From: Clostridium isatidis | GTDB lineage: Bacteria; Bacillota; Clostridia; Clostridiales; Clostridiaceae | Length of the DNA stretch: 64,000 nt | Assembly (NCBI RefSeq): GCF_002285495.1 | Contig: NZ_CP016786.1 | Location: forward strand, 2,554,501-2,618,500 | Direction of reading: 5' to 3' | Shown: one piece after another, positions 7,990-16,862 of the stretch | How positions within the stretch are numbered: the first letter of the stretch is position 1 | Layout: every line of letters begins with the position of its first letter | Notes under the pieces: generated by a model | Database searches by the model: none | What the model saw: only the letters and a program-made list of their open reading frames with translations | What the model was told of the DNA's origin: nothing | Program-made: the position numbers and the translations under genes

Positions 7990-9966
7990 TTAACTCACAA
8001 GTTTATAATATACCCTGGCAGTAAGAGAATATACAATTCCATAAAATACTGCAAAGACTAAAATTGTTCCTAAAGTACATAAGGCAAATAATGTAATATT
8101 AGTTAAATTTAAAACTGAAAGCAATTTCGTTATAACTTTAAAGGCAAAAGCAATATGAATAATTGCCATTAATAAAGGTAGGAAAAATACCATAAGAACC
8201 TGGCTTTTAATTGACTTTTTAACTTCCTCTTTACTTAAACCAACCTTCTGCATTATTTCAAAACGCTGCTTATCATCATAGCCCTCTGAAACCTGCTTAT
8301 AATACATAATAAGTACAGTGGCCATAATGAATAAGAAACCTAAAAATAAACCAAGGAAGAATAGCCCTCCATATAAGGAAAAAAAGGCTCCTCTAGATTC
8401 CTCTAGTCCTTCTGCATAACCTGAAAGTGAAGCTTCTGAAATCATATTGGATAAAACATTAATTAAATTAATTTGATTTTCAGCATCTCCTTCTGTATTA
8501 AAGGCGTAAAAATAAGAAAGGTTTTCAAATTTTTCTCCATATATATCTACATTAAAAAGTAACTTTTCAATAGTTTCTACGTCTTTTACGACTATATAAT
8601 AACTTTTGGCCGCTATTGCTGATAAAATACCTTCTGAATTAAAATCCTTTAATTGCTCTTTTACTTTAAATTCATTACCTAAAATATTTACGGTATCTTC
8701 TTTTATTTCTCCTCTAAAAGCATATAAAAGTACCTCATTATCTTCTAAATTTATAGACTTATTCTCCTGACTATTATAAGATTCTAAGGGCATTATGTTT
8801 AGCAAACTTATATCAGAATAATTTCCTATATCTCTATTGGCCAAAGAAAAACTATTATTTTTTTGAAACATAGTAACTTCTATAGATCTATATTTAATTA
8901 TATCCTTAATAGAAATATTATGTTTTTCTGCTTCTTTTATTATGATATTATCTAATTTTTCTTCCATCTCATCAGATACATTATCTACCCTTACAGCAAT
9001 ATCACGAGGATACCTATTTCTAAGAACATCTTCCATTCCAATATATAAGGATACTGTAGTAGAAAGCATAACAAGAACACAGGTTGAAAGAATACATATA
9101 TTAGATAAACCTACTGCATTTTGTTTCATACGATAAATCATACCTGATACATTTATAAAATTATTAGTTTTATAATAAAATTTCTTATTTTTTCTTAATA
9201 TTTTTAACAATGCAATACTAGCAGCTGTAAATAAACTATAAGTTCCTATAATAACAAGTATAACTGCAACAAAGAACAAATATATTGCTGCAAGAGGTGA
9301 TTCTGTAGTAAGAGCAATATAATATCCTGCTGAAAGAGAAATTACACCTATAATTGTCATAATCCATTTTGTCTTAGGTTCTTTTTCTCCAACCTGTCCT
9401 CCCCTTAATAGCTCAACAGGTTTAGATAAATGAATTTGCCCTAAATTATTTAGAAGAGTTAAAATAAATATTGCTCCAAATAGTATTACTGTAATGGCTA
9501 TTGATTCTTTAGAAATAAAGAAACCTAATGGCACCTCAAAAGTTAGAATCTTTAAAAGCACTAAGAACATTAATTTGCTTATTAATATTCCACTTAATAA
9601 TCCAATTACTATAGTTGAAATCCCTACAAAAAATGTTTCCCAAATCATTACTCTAGCAATATGTCTTTTCTCCATGCCTAATATATTATATAATCCAATT
9701 TCATTCTTACGGCGTTTTATTAAAAAACTATTAGTGTAAAAAAGAAAAATTATAGAAAATAGGCCAATTACATAATTCCCAAGGCCTAATATAATTTTTA
9801 ATGAATCTCCTCCAGACATATTATTTAAGCCATCATTTATAGATATAAAATGCATTGTATAAAACATCATAATTGTACTAATGGCTGCAACCATATATGG
9901 AAAATAAGTCTTTCCATTCTTTTTTATATTTATTAAAGCCAGTTTTGCATAAAAAATCTTACTCAT
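7990..9966 (-). CDS. BceB-type ABC transporter permease
   Basis: 658 residues from the ATG at 9966 (AGGTGG upstream); the longer TTG-type frame is unlikely. It has ten predicted membrane segments: one near 20-40, FtsX-like clusters, and a roughly 200-residue extracellular domain (about 320-520) between segments 7 and 8, the diagnostic feature of BceB peptide sensors/detoxifiers. Such proteins protect against cell-wall-active peptides (for example bacitracin or lantibiotics) and signal to the partner kinase. Its start overlaps the ATPase stop by 8 bases. The peptide recognised cannot be predicted. Confidence 0.92.
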   Translation of the reverse strand: MSKIFYAKLALINIKKNGKTYFPYMVAAISTIMMFYTMHFISINDGLNNMSGGDSLKIILGLGNYVIGLFSIIFLFYTNSFLIKRRKNEIGLYNILGMEKRHIARVMIWETFFVGISTIVIGLLSGILISKLMFLVLLKILTFEVPLGFFISKESIAITVILFGAIFILTLLNNLGQIHLSKPVELLRGGQVGEKEPKTKWIMTIIGVISLSAGYYIALTTESPLAAIYLFFVAVILVIIGTYSLFTAASIALLKILRKNKKFYYKTNNFINVSGMIYRMKQNAVGLSNICILSTCVLVMLSTTVSLYIGMEDVLRNRYPRDIAVRVDNVSDEMEEKLDNIIIKEAEKHNISIKDIIKYRSIEVTMFQKNNSFSLANRDIGNYSDISLLNIMPLESYNSQENKSINLEDNEVLLYAFRGEIKEDTVNILGNEFKVKEQLKDFNSEGILSAIAAKSYYIVVKDVETIEKLLFNVDIYGEKFENLSYFYAFNTEGDAENQINLINVLSNMISEASLSGYAEGLEESRGAFFSLYGGLFFLGLFLGFLFIMATVLIMYYKQVSEGYDDKQRFEIMQKVGLSKEEVKKSIKSQVLMVFFLPLLMAIIHIAFAFKVITKLLSVLNLTNITLFALCTLGTILVFAVFYGIVYSLTARVYYKLVS

Positions 9967-10720
9967 TTCTAGCACCACCTGTTGCAATTATAGTTAAAGT
10001 GTCAGAAATTTTTTGATACATTTCCTCATCAGACATAGAAACCTTATAAAGTTGGTGAAATACCTCACCATCTTTAATAAAAAGTACACGTTTTGCATGG
10101 CTTGCTGCCTTTGTGCTATGAGTAACCATGATTATTGTTTGCCCTTCATTATTTATTTCTTTAAATAAGCGAAGTAAGTCATCACTTGAACGAGAGTCTA
10201 AAGCTCCAGTAGGTTCGTCTGCAAGAATAAGCTTTGGATTTGTAATTAATGCCCTAGCAACTGCAGCTCTTTGCTTTTGTCCTCCTGAAACCTCATAAGG
10301 AAACTTATGAAGAATATCTGAAATTCCAAGTTTTTTGGCTATAGGCTTTAATCTTTTGCTCATTTCCTCATAGGATTTTCCTGATAGAACAAGGGGAAGA
10401 AAAATATTATCTTGTAATGAAAATGTATCTAATAAATTAAAATCCTGAAATACAAATCCTAAATTATCACGACGAAACTTTGATATCTCTCTTTCTTTAA
10501 TTGAACTTAAACTTTTACCTTCAAGAATTACATCTCCACTAGTAGGTTTATCTAGAGCAGCAAGGATATTTAATAATGTAGTTTTGCCCGAGCCAGATTC
10601 ACCCATAACAGCAACATATTCCCCCTCTTCTACAGAAAAGGAAACATCAGATAAAGCTTTAACTTGATTTCCTCCAAATCGTGTAGTATATATCTTTTTT
10701 AAATTTTTTACTTCTAGCAT
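9959..10720 (-). CDS. BceA-type ABC transporter ATP-binding protein
   Basis: 253 residues from the ATG at 10720; GGAGG lies 12 bases upstream. Walker A GESGSGKTT (about 41-49), Q-loop FQDFNLLDTFS, signature VSGGQKQR, Walker B LILADEPTGALD and switch His in VTHSTKAA are all intact. It is the ATPase of the peptide-antibiotic detoxification pump with the overlapping permease gene. A BceR-type box 94 bases upstream and a TATAAT element (10756-10761, leftward) without a good -35 fit an activator-dependent promoter for the transporter genes. Confidence 0.94.
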   Translation of the reverse strand: MLEVKNLKKIYTTRFGGNQVKALSDVSFSVEEGEYVAVMGESGSGKTTLLNILAALDKPTSGDVILEGKSLSSIKEREISKFRRDNLGFVFQDFNLLDTFSLQDNIFLPLVLSGKSYEEMSKRLKPIAKKLGISDILHKFPYEVSGGQKQRAAVARALITNPKLILADEPTGALDSRSSDDLLRLFKEINNEGQTIIMVTHSTKAASHAKRVLFIKDGEVFHQLYKVSMSDEEMYQKISDTLTIIATGGARNE

Positions 10721-10755
10721 AATAATAAACAACCTCCATTTCTTATCATGTTCAA

Positions 10756-10761
10756 ATTATA
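10756..10761 (-). promoter_or_regulatory. -10 element of the Bce transporter promoter
   Basis: Leftward TATAAT 35 bases before the ATPase start. No recognisable TTGACA lies 16-18 bases upstream, as expected if the response regulator bound at 10814-10831 is needed for activation. Confidence 0.45.
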
Positions 10762-10766
10762 GCAAT

Positions 10767-10810
10767 AAAGGGAAATGCCCAGCCATAAGTTTAGCTTACA
10801 TTTCCCCTTT
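10767..10810 (-). terminator. Hairpin between kinase and ATPase genes of the Bce module
   Basis: AAAGGGAAATG (10767-10777) pairs with CATTTCCCCTTT (10799-10810), one bulge. Read leftward it is followed by TTTATT. It may end the regulator-kinase transcript before the separately driven transporter genes; the T-run is short. Confidence 0.5.
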
Positions 10811-10813
10811 TAA

Positions 10814-10831
10814 CCTTACAGCTTTGTAAGG
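10814..10831 (-). promoter_or_regulatory. BceR-type response regulator binding site
   Basis: CCTTACAGCTTTGTAAGG contains TTACA-GCTT-TGTAA, an exact fit to the TNACA-N4-TGTAA consensus reported for BceR-like regulators. It lies directly after the kinase stop codon and upstream of the transporter promoter, the usual position for this regulon. Confidence 0.7.
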
Positions 10832-10832
10832 T

Positions 10833-11846
10833 CTATTCAATCTTAATATTAATTGTTGAAAGGTCAATTTTTACCTTAGTACCTTTATCAATTTCAGACT
10901 CTATTTTTATATTATGAGATAGTTTATTTAAAATTTTCTTGCAAAGATATAAACCTATCCCAGTAGATTTTTTATCTAAACGCCCATTATATCCTGTATA
11001 TCCCCTTTCAAAAACTCTTGGAAGATCCTCAGGCCTTATACCAATTCCAGTATCTTCAATCACTAGTGTCTTTTCACTATCCTTATCCATATATATTGAA
11101 ATACTGCCCTCTTTTGTATATTTAAGACCATTTGATAATATCTGTTCTATCACAAATAAGAGCCATTTTTCATCTGTTAACACTCTACAATTCAAGTCAT
11201 TAAAATTAAGCTTAATCCTATTTCTTATAAAGACTTTAGCATATTTTCTTACTGCCTGTTTCACAATATCATCAAGATTATATTCTTTTAATACTAGATC
11301 TGAAGACATACTTTCAAGCCTCAAATATTGTAAAACAAATTCAACATACTGCTCTATTTTAAATAATTCCATTGATAGTTCATAATTTTGCTCATTATCT
11401 TCCGACTGAAGTAAAAGCCTCATAGCCGCAATAGGAGTTTTTATTTGGTGAGCCCATAAAGTATAATAATCCATTAAATCACTTCTAGCCATATCTGCCT
11501 CAGAAGCAATTCTAATCTTTTCCTTCTGAATAATTGAAATTAATTTATTATAATCCTCTTCAATTATATTTTTTGCCTCTGGCAGCTCATCTATATTTAA
11601 AATAATTTCTCTTTTTAAATTATTGAGTAATTTATGCTTGTTATAAAAATTAATAAAATCTACTCCAATATATATAATTCCAACAAAAGTACATAATAAA
11701 AAACCATAAAGCAAAGGTTCTATAGGAAGATTATAAAGAAAAAACATAATAGTAAATATTAAAGAAAATATAAGAAATATTATTATTTCCTTAATGCGAA
11801 ACTTAAAATAAGATATTATTAATTTAAATTTACCATTTTCATCCAT
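10833..11846 (-). CDS. BceS-type intramembrane-sensing histidine kinase
   Basis: 337 residues. Two N-terminal membrane segments (about 17-37 and 45-65) are separated by only a few residues, so there is no extracellular sensor: the hallmark of BceS kinases, which are switched by the partner ABC permease. The phosphoacceptor His lies in the family-specific motif WAHQIKTPIAAMRLLLQ, followed by N-box EQILSNGLKYT, G1 DTGIGI and G2 STGIGLYLC. It starts 1 base after the regulator stop, forming a two-gene operon that precedes the transporter genes. Confidence 0.94.
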   Translation of the reverse strand: MDENGKFKLIISYFKFRIKEIIIFLIFSLIFTIMFFLYNLPIEPLLYGFLLCTFVGIIYIGVDFINFYNKHKLLNNLKREIILNIDELPEAKNIIEEDYNKLISIIQKEKIRIASEADMARSDLMDYYTLWAHQIKTPIAAMRLLLQSEDNEQNYELSMELFKIEQYVEFVLQYLRLESMSSDLVLKEYNLDDIVKQAVRKYAKVFIRNRIKLNFNDLNCRVLTDEKWLLFVIEQILSNGLKYTKEGSISIYMDKDSEKTLVIEDTGIGIRPEDLPRVFERGYTGYNGRLDKKSTGIGLYLCKKILNKLSHNIKIESEIDKGTKVKIDLSTINIKIE

Positions 11847-11847
11847 A

Positions 11848-12519
11848 CTATTCCACCATATAACCTATTCCCTTTTTAGTTATTATAAAATTATTTAAAC
11901 CTATATCCTGAAGCTTTTTACGAAGACGAGTTACATTAACAGTAAGAGTATTATCATCAACATAACTGTCTGTTTCCCAAAGTTTTATCATTATATCTTC
12001 CCTTGTCACAGATTTCCCCTTATTTTCTATTAGCACATGAAGTATTTTATTTTCATTCTTTGTTAATTGTATTTTTTCATTATTATAAATCAAAGTAGAA
12101 TCACTAATATTAAGTATTACACCTCTATGTTCTAATAAACTTGTTTGTCCAGCAAAATCATAAGTACGTCTTAATAAAGCCATAACCTTTGCAGTAAGCA
12201 CATTAAGATCAAAGGGTTTGGTAATAAAATCATCTCCCCCCATATTCATAGCCATTACTATATTCATATTATCTGATGCAGATGATATAAATATAATAGG
12301 AACCTTAGAAAGTTTTCTAATCTCACTACACCAATGAAATCCATTGAAAAATGGAAGGGAAATATCTAAAAGAACAAGTTGTGGATCATAAGATATAAAA
12401 TCAGAAATTACATTTTTAAAGTCAGTAACACATTCTACTTCATACCCCCAGGATTTTATGTGCTTTTTTATCGATTTTGCTATTACTAAATCATCTTCTA
12501 TAATAAATATTCTATACAT
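11848..12519 (-). CDS. BceR-type OmpR family response regulator
   Basis: 223 residues. Receiver domain (1-120) has acidic pocket ED at 8-9, phosphoacceptor Asp in LVLLDISLP and Lys in ITKPFD; the C-terminal winged helix (about 130-222) ends RLRKKLQDIGL, as in OmpR/PhoB DNA-binding domains. It is activated by the adjacent BceS-like kinase and is expected to bind the TTACA-N4-TGTAA site before the transporter genes. AGGAGG precedes the ATG. Confidence 0.94.
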   Translation of the reverse strand: MYRIFIIEDDLVIAKSIKKHIKSWGYEVECVTDFKNVISDFISYDPQLVLLDISLPFFNGFHWCSEIRKLSKVPIIFISSASDNMNIVMAMNMGGDDFITKPFDLNVLTAKVMALLRRTYDFAGQTSLLEHRGVILNISDSTLIYNNEKIQLTKNENKILHVLIENKGKSVTREDIMIKLWETDSYVDDNTLTVNVTRLRKKLQDIGLNNFIITKKGIGYMVE

Positions 12520-12640
12520 TTATAATCCTCCTTATATATCAAGGACTTTTCTAAGACTATTACTTTCTTCAATAATTAAAAAAATTTCTTTATAATTTAA
12601 TTATATATCAGTATGGGTTATTTTATATAGAAAAAAATAC

Positions 12641-12680
12641 TAGGTCAGTTCCCTCGCTTTTTGTAAGGGAACCTGACCTA
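12641..12680 (-). terminator. Terminator of the GGDEF/EAL gene
   Basis: TAGGTCAGTTCCCT (12641-12654) pairs with the arm at 12665-12680, one bulge; the leftward transcript then reads TAGTATTTTTTTC. It lies 12 bases past the stop of the c-di-GMP gene. Confidence 0.85.
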
Positions 12681-12691
12681 TAATAGAGCTT

Positions 12692-15600
12692 TTATTCAAC
12701 CTTTAAGCTTTTTCTTTTTTCTAATTCCTCTATAGCTTCATATAGTAAATTTGCTTCATCTGAATTTAATATGAATTTAACTCCAAATTCATATAAATTT
12801 TCTTCTGCTTCATCTCTCCATATAGGAATTCCATTTATCTCAATTTCTTCTTCAAATATTGTTGCTTTAAATCTTAATACTATATCTATATTTATAGGAA
12901 TTCTTATATTTGAAATAAAGCATAAACCGCCTTTACTAATATTTTTTATTAATATTTTAGTATATCCTAAAACCATTTTACTTCCATTAATAGATAATAT
13001 AGTCATTTGACCTTCTAATAACTCATCAAAATTAATTCTGTTGAAGCTTCTTCTTTCCTTAATTTCATAATATTTGTTATTAGTTACTTTGAACTCTTTC
13101 ATACTTAACATTTTTTCAAATTCATCAACTGGTACAGGCCTACTAAATAAATACCCTTGCCCTAAATAGCAGCCTAATTTCCTCAAATACTCTAATTGTT
13201 CTCTTGTCTCAATTCCTTCTGCAACTGTTTTAATCCCAAGTTCATTAGAGATTTCAATTACATGTCTAGTAAGTATATCATTAGCTTTATTTACAAGGGC
13301 ATCTTTAATAAAAGCTCTGTCTATTTTTACTATATCTATATTAAATAAACTCAAATATTGAAGAGAGGAATAACCTGTTCCAAAATCATCAAGTGCCACC
13401 TCTATTCCTAACGCCTGAAGCTTTTTAATATTATTCATTACAGTTTCTTTGTTCTTAATCAAGATTCCTTCAGTAATTTCTATAATCAAAAATTCGGGGG
13501 TTAGCTTAAATTCTTCTAATACACTTCTTATATTTTCTATAAAATTACTTTCAAGAAAGCTTAAACTCGAATAATTAATTGATATCTTAATATTTGGCAA
13601 ACCCTTATCAAGCCAGCTTTTATATGTTTTACATATTTCCTTGAGCATCCAATTTGTCATATTAATAATAAAACCAGTTTCTTCTGCAATTGGCACGAAT
13701 TCACCAGGTGAAACTAATCCCCAGGTTGGATGTTTCCATCGAATTAATGCTTCAGCTCCAATTATTTTATTAGTTTTTATATCAACTTCTGGTTGATAAT
13801 AAACTCTAAATTCACATTTTTCAATAGCTTTAGGTAGATCATTTCTAATCATAAATTGTTTATAATTTTGAATATTCATTTTATTACTATAGAATTCATA
13901 ACTATTCATTGCTTTATATTTAGCTCTTAACAAAGCATTGTCTACTTGAATTTTTATTAATTCTAAACTTTCACCATCATCAGGAAATACAGATACACCT
14001 ATGCTTACCGTTATATTTAAATCATAATTATCTACCTTAAAGGGAATGTGAAATAATTCAGCTATTGCTTTAACTTTATTTTCATATTCCTCAATACTTT
14101 TTAAATTAGTTACTACAATTATAAATTTATCTCCATTACTACGATAAAGAAAATCCTTTTTTCCTATAAAAGATTTTAATTTTTTAGCAACTTCAATAAT
14201 AAGCTTATCACCAATTTCATAACCTAAGGCATTATTTATATATTTAAATCTATCTATATCTAGCATCATTATGGCAAAGGAAATATTATTTTTCTTAGCC
14301 TCTTCATATATATTTTTTATTTGCTTTAAGTAACAGTACATATTAGGAAGTTTTGTTAAGCTATCATGATTAGCAATATATTCGATTTCTTTATACATTG
14401 CCTTTTCTTTTGTAATGTCTCTCCAATTCATTACTATTCCTTCAATAGCAGGTTCTTTTATATAATTATCAAGTTCAATTTCTATACATATTTTTTTATC
14501 ATATTTTGTTTTGACAATTAATTCTCCTTGAATGTGAGCCTTTGAAGTTTTTAATACAATCTTAATCATTTCACTAAACTTTGATTTTTCCTCTCCCTCA
14601 AGGAAATCTAACATATTTTTATTTCTTATTTCTTTTACTGTATATCCTAAAATTCTTTCAACTGCAGAACTAGAATATAATATAGTACCCTCAGGAGATA
14701 TAATTCCAAAACAATCATTTGAATTTTGAATTAGAAATTCAAATCTTCTTTTTTGAATTTCAATTATTCTTTTTTCCTCTTCTATCTTTTTTGCCATTTC
14801 TTTCATTTCAGTAACATCTTGTATTGTTCCACATATTGAAATAACTTTACCATTATTATCAAAGGTGGTTTCTGTAAGACAATAGATATCTCTTATATTT
14901 CCATCAGTCCTTATAATACGATATTCAGTTACAGTGTACTTTTCTTTAGGAGGGTTTATTAAGTAATTATCTATTTTAAATAAATCTTCCGGATGAACAA
15001 ATTTAAAAATATCCTCATAAACTACCTCATGATTATATTCCTTAATTCCATAAATTTTAAACATCCCATCAGACCAATACTGTACACCTTTATTTAAATC
15101 TAGCTCCCAACTTCCTATTTTAGATATATGTTGAGCCCGAATAAGATCTCTATTCTTTTTTTCTAAATCTATCTTTAATAATTCATTTTCTGTTACATCT
15201 TGAATTATTCCTATTATGCCAACTATATTATTGTCCTTATCTAATAGTGGTTCTCCCTTAACTATTATATATTGACTCGTCCCTTCTTCTTGAAGTATTC
15301 TAATTTTAACTTTAAAATTTTTACCTTCTAAGCAATATTTTTTTGCATTATTCAAAATACTTCTATCTTCTGGAGGAATCATTTTAAAATAACTTTCCAA
15401 ATATCTTTCTAAATTTAAGGGATCGATATTGCAAATCTTATAGGCTTCTTCTGATATAAAAATTTCATCTTTTATAGCATCATATTTAAATCTCCCTATA
15501 CCTGCTATCTTTTGTGCATCTCTTAACTCTTTTCCTAACTCCATTGAACTTTTTTCAACTGTTTTCCTGCTTGTAATATCCTCTATTGTTCCTATTATTT

Positions 15601-15898
15601 TAACGGGAAATTTATTATCATTAAGTAGTACTTTTATTTTTTTATTTACATATTTTTCTCTACCCTCTGCTGTAATAATTCGAAGCTCTATATTATTTTC
15701 TTTTCCTTTAAGAGCTTCTTCATATGATTTTGTAACTAATATCTTATCCTGAGGATGAACAAAGTCAAGAAATCTTTCAAAATTCCCATCTATATACTCT
15801 GGAGTAGTTTCAAATATCTTATATATTTCTTCCGTACACAATATTTCATTATTTAGAATATCATATGTCCAACTACCTACAGAAAGAATATCCTGCAT
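12692..15898 (-). CDS. PAS-GGDEF-EAL-PilZ cyclic di-GMP phosphodiesterase/effector
   Basis: 1068 residues. Four PAS domains (about 5-115, 125-240, 250-370, 385-500) are followed by GGDEF (about 510-670), EAL (about 690-940) and a C-terminal PilZ (about 955-1060). The GGDEF signature is degenerate (SNGDKF), so cyclase activity is doubtful. The EAL active site is intact: EALIRW, the NYSS Asn, TEG, DDFGTGYSSL, KIDRAFI and AEGIET. PilZ has RSFNR (RxxxR) and NISKGG (N-x-S-x-x-G), the c-di-GMP contacts. The likely role is breakdown of c-di-GMP with ligand sensing in one soluble protein. The annotated ATG has a weak binding site, and the frame stays open upstream (see 15899-16034), so the N-terminus may be longer. 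Confidence 0.9.
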   Translation of the reverse strand: MQDILSVGSWTYDILNNEILCTEEIYKIFETTPEYIDGNFERFLDFVHPQDKILVTKSYEEALKGKENNIELRIITAEGREKYVNKKIKVLLNDNKFPVKIIGTIEDITSRKTVEKSSMELGKELRDAQKIAGIGRFKYDAIKDEIFISEEAYKICNIDPLNLERYLESYFKMIPPEDRSILNNAKKYCLEGKNFKVKIRILQEEGTSQYIIVKGEPLLDKDNNIVGIIGIIQDVTENELLKIDLEKKNRDLIRAQHISKIGSWELDLNKGVQYWSDGMFKIYGIKEYNHEVVYEDIFKFVHPEDLFKIDNYLINPPKEKYTVTEYRIIRTDGNIRDIYCLTETTFDNNGKVISICGTIQDVTEMKEMAKKIEEEKRIIEIQKRRFEFLIQNSNDCFGIISPEGTILYSSSAVERILGYTVKEIRNKNMLDFLEGEEKSKFSEMIKIVLKTSKAHIQGELIVKTKYDKKICIEIELDNYIKEPAIEGIVMNWRDITKEKAMYKEIEYIANHDSLTKLPNMYCYLKQIKNIYEEAKKNNISFAIMMLDIDRFKYINNALGYEIGDKLIIEVAKKLKSFIGKKDFLYRSNGDKFIIVVTNLKSIEEYENKVKAIAELFHIPFKVDNYDLNITVSIGVSVFPDDGESLELIKIQVDNALLRAKYKAMNSYEFYSNKMNIQNYKQFMIRNDLPKAIEKCEFRVYYQPEVDIKTNKIIGAEALIRWKHPTWGLVSPGEFVPIAEETGFIINMTNWMLKEICKTYKSWLDKGLPNIKISINYSSLSFLESNFIENIRSVLEEFKLTPEFLIIEITEGILIKNKETVMNNIKKLQALGIEVALDDFGTGYSSLQYLSLFNIDIVKIDRAFIKDALVNKANDILTRHVIEISNELGIKTVAEGIETREQLEYLRKLGCYLGQGYLFSRPVPVDEFEKMLSMKEFKVTNNKYYEIKERRSFNRINFDELLEGQMTILSINGSKMVLGYTKILIKNISKGGLCFISNIRIPINIDIVLRFKATIFEEEIEINGIPIWRDEAEENLYEFGVKFILNSDEANLLYEAIEELEKRKSLKVE

Positions 15899-16034
15899 AT
15901 GTATAAGATTTTCTTCTAGGATATTTAATCTTTTTTCTGCTTCCCCTTTTTCAAAAATATTTCTTCTTTTATTTTTATCTTTTGCTAGAATATTTCTGAA
16001 TATCGTAGTTATAAGCCACCCCTCCTATCCTCCT
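15899..16034 (-). other. Open 5' extension of the c-di-GMP gene with two ribosome binding sites but no standard start
   Basis: Upstream of the ATG at 15898 the frame is open for 42 more codons to a TAG. It encodes a coiled-coil-like GEAEKRLNILEENLIHMQ that normally leads into a PAS domain. AGGAGG (16029-16034) and GGAGGGG (16019-16025) stand just before it, but the only in-frame start near them would be ATA at 16012. A GTG at 16019, nine bases after AGGAGG, opens a 14-codon frame MAYNYDIQKYSSKR that ends early in another phase. A leader peptide, a non-AUG start or a one-base frameshift are all possible. Confidence 0.45.
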
Positions 16035-16120
16035 AATTTAATAATATTATATATCAAATATATATCATCCACAATTACCAAAAACAAAGTATTATTACAA
16101 ATTAAAACATTTTTTTCAAA

Positions 16121-16159
16121 AAATAATAGATAGATTTTTTTGAAATCTATCTATTATTT
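16121..16159 (-). terminator. Terminator of the DUF1538-PII operon
   Basis: A 17-base perfect stem, AAATAATAGATAGATTT with its complement (16121-16137 and 16143-16159), 5-base loop, 34 bases past the PII-like stop codon. Its leftward side leads into a T-run on the RNA-like strand. Confidence 0.75.
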
Positions 16160-16193
16160 AACATTTTTTAATATTTTCTAATAAAATTTAAAA

Positions 16194-16862
16194 TTATTCA
16201 TATAGTCCATAAACTTCATTTATATTTTGAACAAAAACAATTCCATTTCCTGGCTTCTCTATCTTAAGTTCTTCTTTAATTGATGAAATTATATCTTCTG
16301 TTTTATCGCTTTTTGATATTATTAACACTATTTCTTTTTCTGGTTCAATTTCCATCGCGAAAACTTTACTTGTTTCATGAATTCCAGAACCTCTTGCATT
16401 TATTATTGTACCACCTTTAGAGCCGGCTTTGGTAGCTGCATCTATTACTTCTTCTGCCTTTCCTTTATCTACAATTACAGTTATAGCATGATACATACTG
16501 TTTTCTTCCCCTCTCTCATCTTTCATTTTATCACATTTACAAGCTCTTGTTCCAGAAACACCACAAATAGATGTTGTAAATGCTATTCCGTGATTAGGTT
16601 TTCTAAATTTAAATTCCTCACTTAATTTTCTTAAAGCTGTTTCTGCTATTTCTTTATCTGATAGCATAAGTACAATTTCTTTTCTTACATCTGACAATCC
16701 CAAATATTCTAAAATTTTATTATTTACTGTACCCTTACCTAAAATAATAGTTCCTCCTGAAATATTATACTGCTTAGCCTTTTTTAATATCTTACTTCCT
16801 AAACCTAAATTTACTATAGCACAGATAAGCTCAGGATGCTTCAATTCAAAATTACTCAACAT
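16194..16862 (-). CDS. Tandem PII-like signalling protein
   Basis: 222 residues from the ATG at 16862, six bases after GGAGGGGGAG. Two PII (GlnB-like) ferredoxin folds are fused: domain 1 about 8-105 and domain 2 about 122-222. Each has the same loop pattern, SGGTIILGKGT at 35-45 and KGGTIINARGS at 149-159, where true PII has its T-loop stem, and each ends KPNHGIAF or KPGNGIVF. A Cys group (C100, C108, C110 in ICGVSGTRACKC) joins the domains and could bind metal or respond to redox. The gene overlaps the DUF1538 membrane gene by 11 bases, so it probably gates that protein, as GlnK gates AmtB. The ligand is unknown. Confidence 0.8.
   Translation of the reverse strand: MLSNFELKHPELICAIVNLGLGSKILKKAKQYNISGGTIILGKGTVNNKILEYLGLSDVRKEIVLMLSDKEIAETALRKLSEEFKFRKPNHGIAFTTSICGVSGTRACKCDKMKDERGEENSMYHAITVIVDKGKAEEVIDAATKAGSKGGTIINARGSGIHETSKVFAMEIEPEKEIVLIISKSDKTEDIISSIKEELKIEKPGNGIVFVQNINEVYGLYE

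Noticed and set aside
10939..11385. 148-codon rightward open frame inside the Bce kinase gene
   Set aside because: Shadow of the histidine kinase; biased composition and no start signal.
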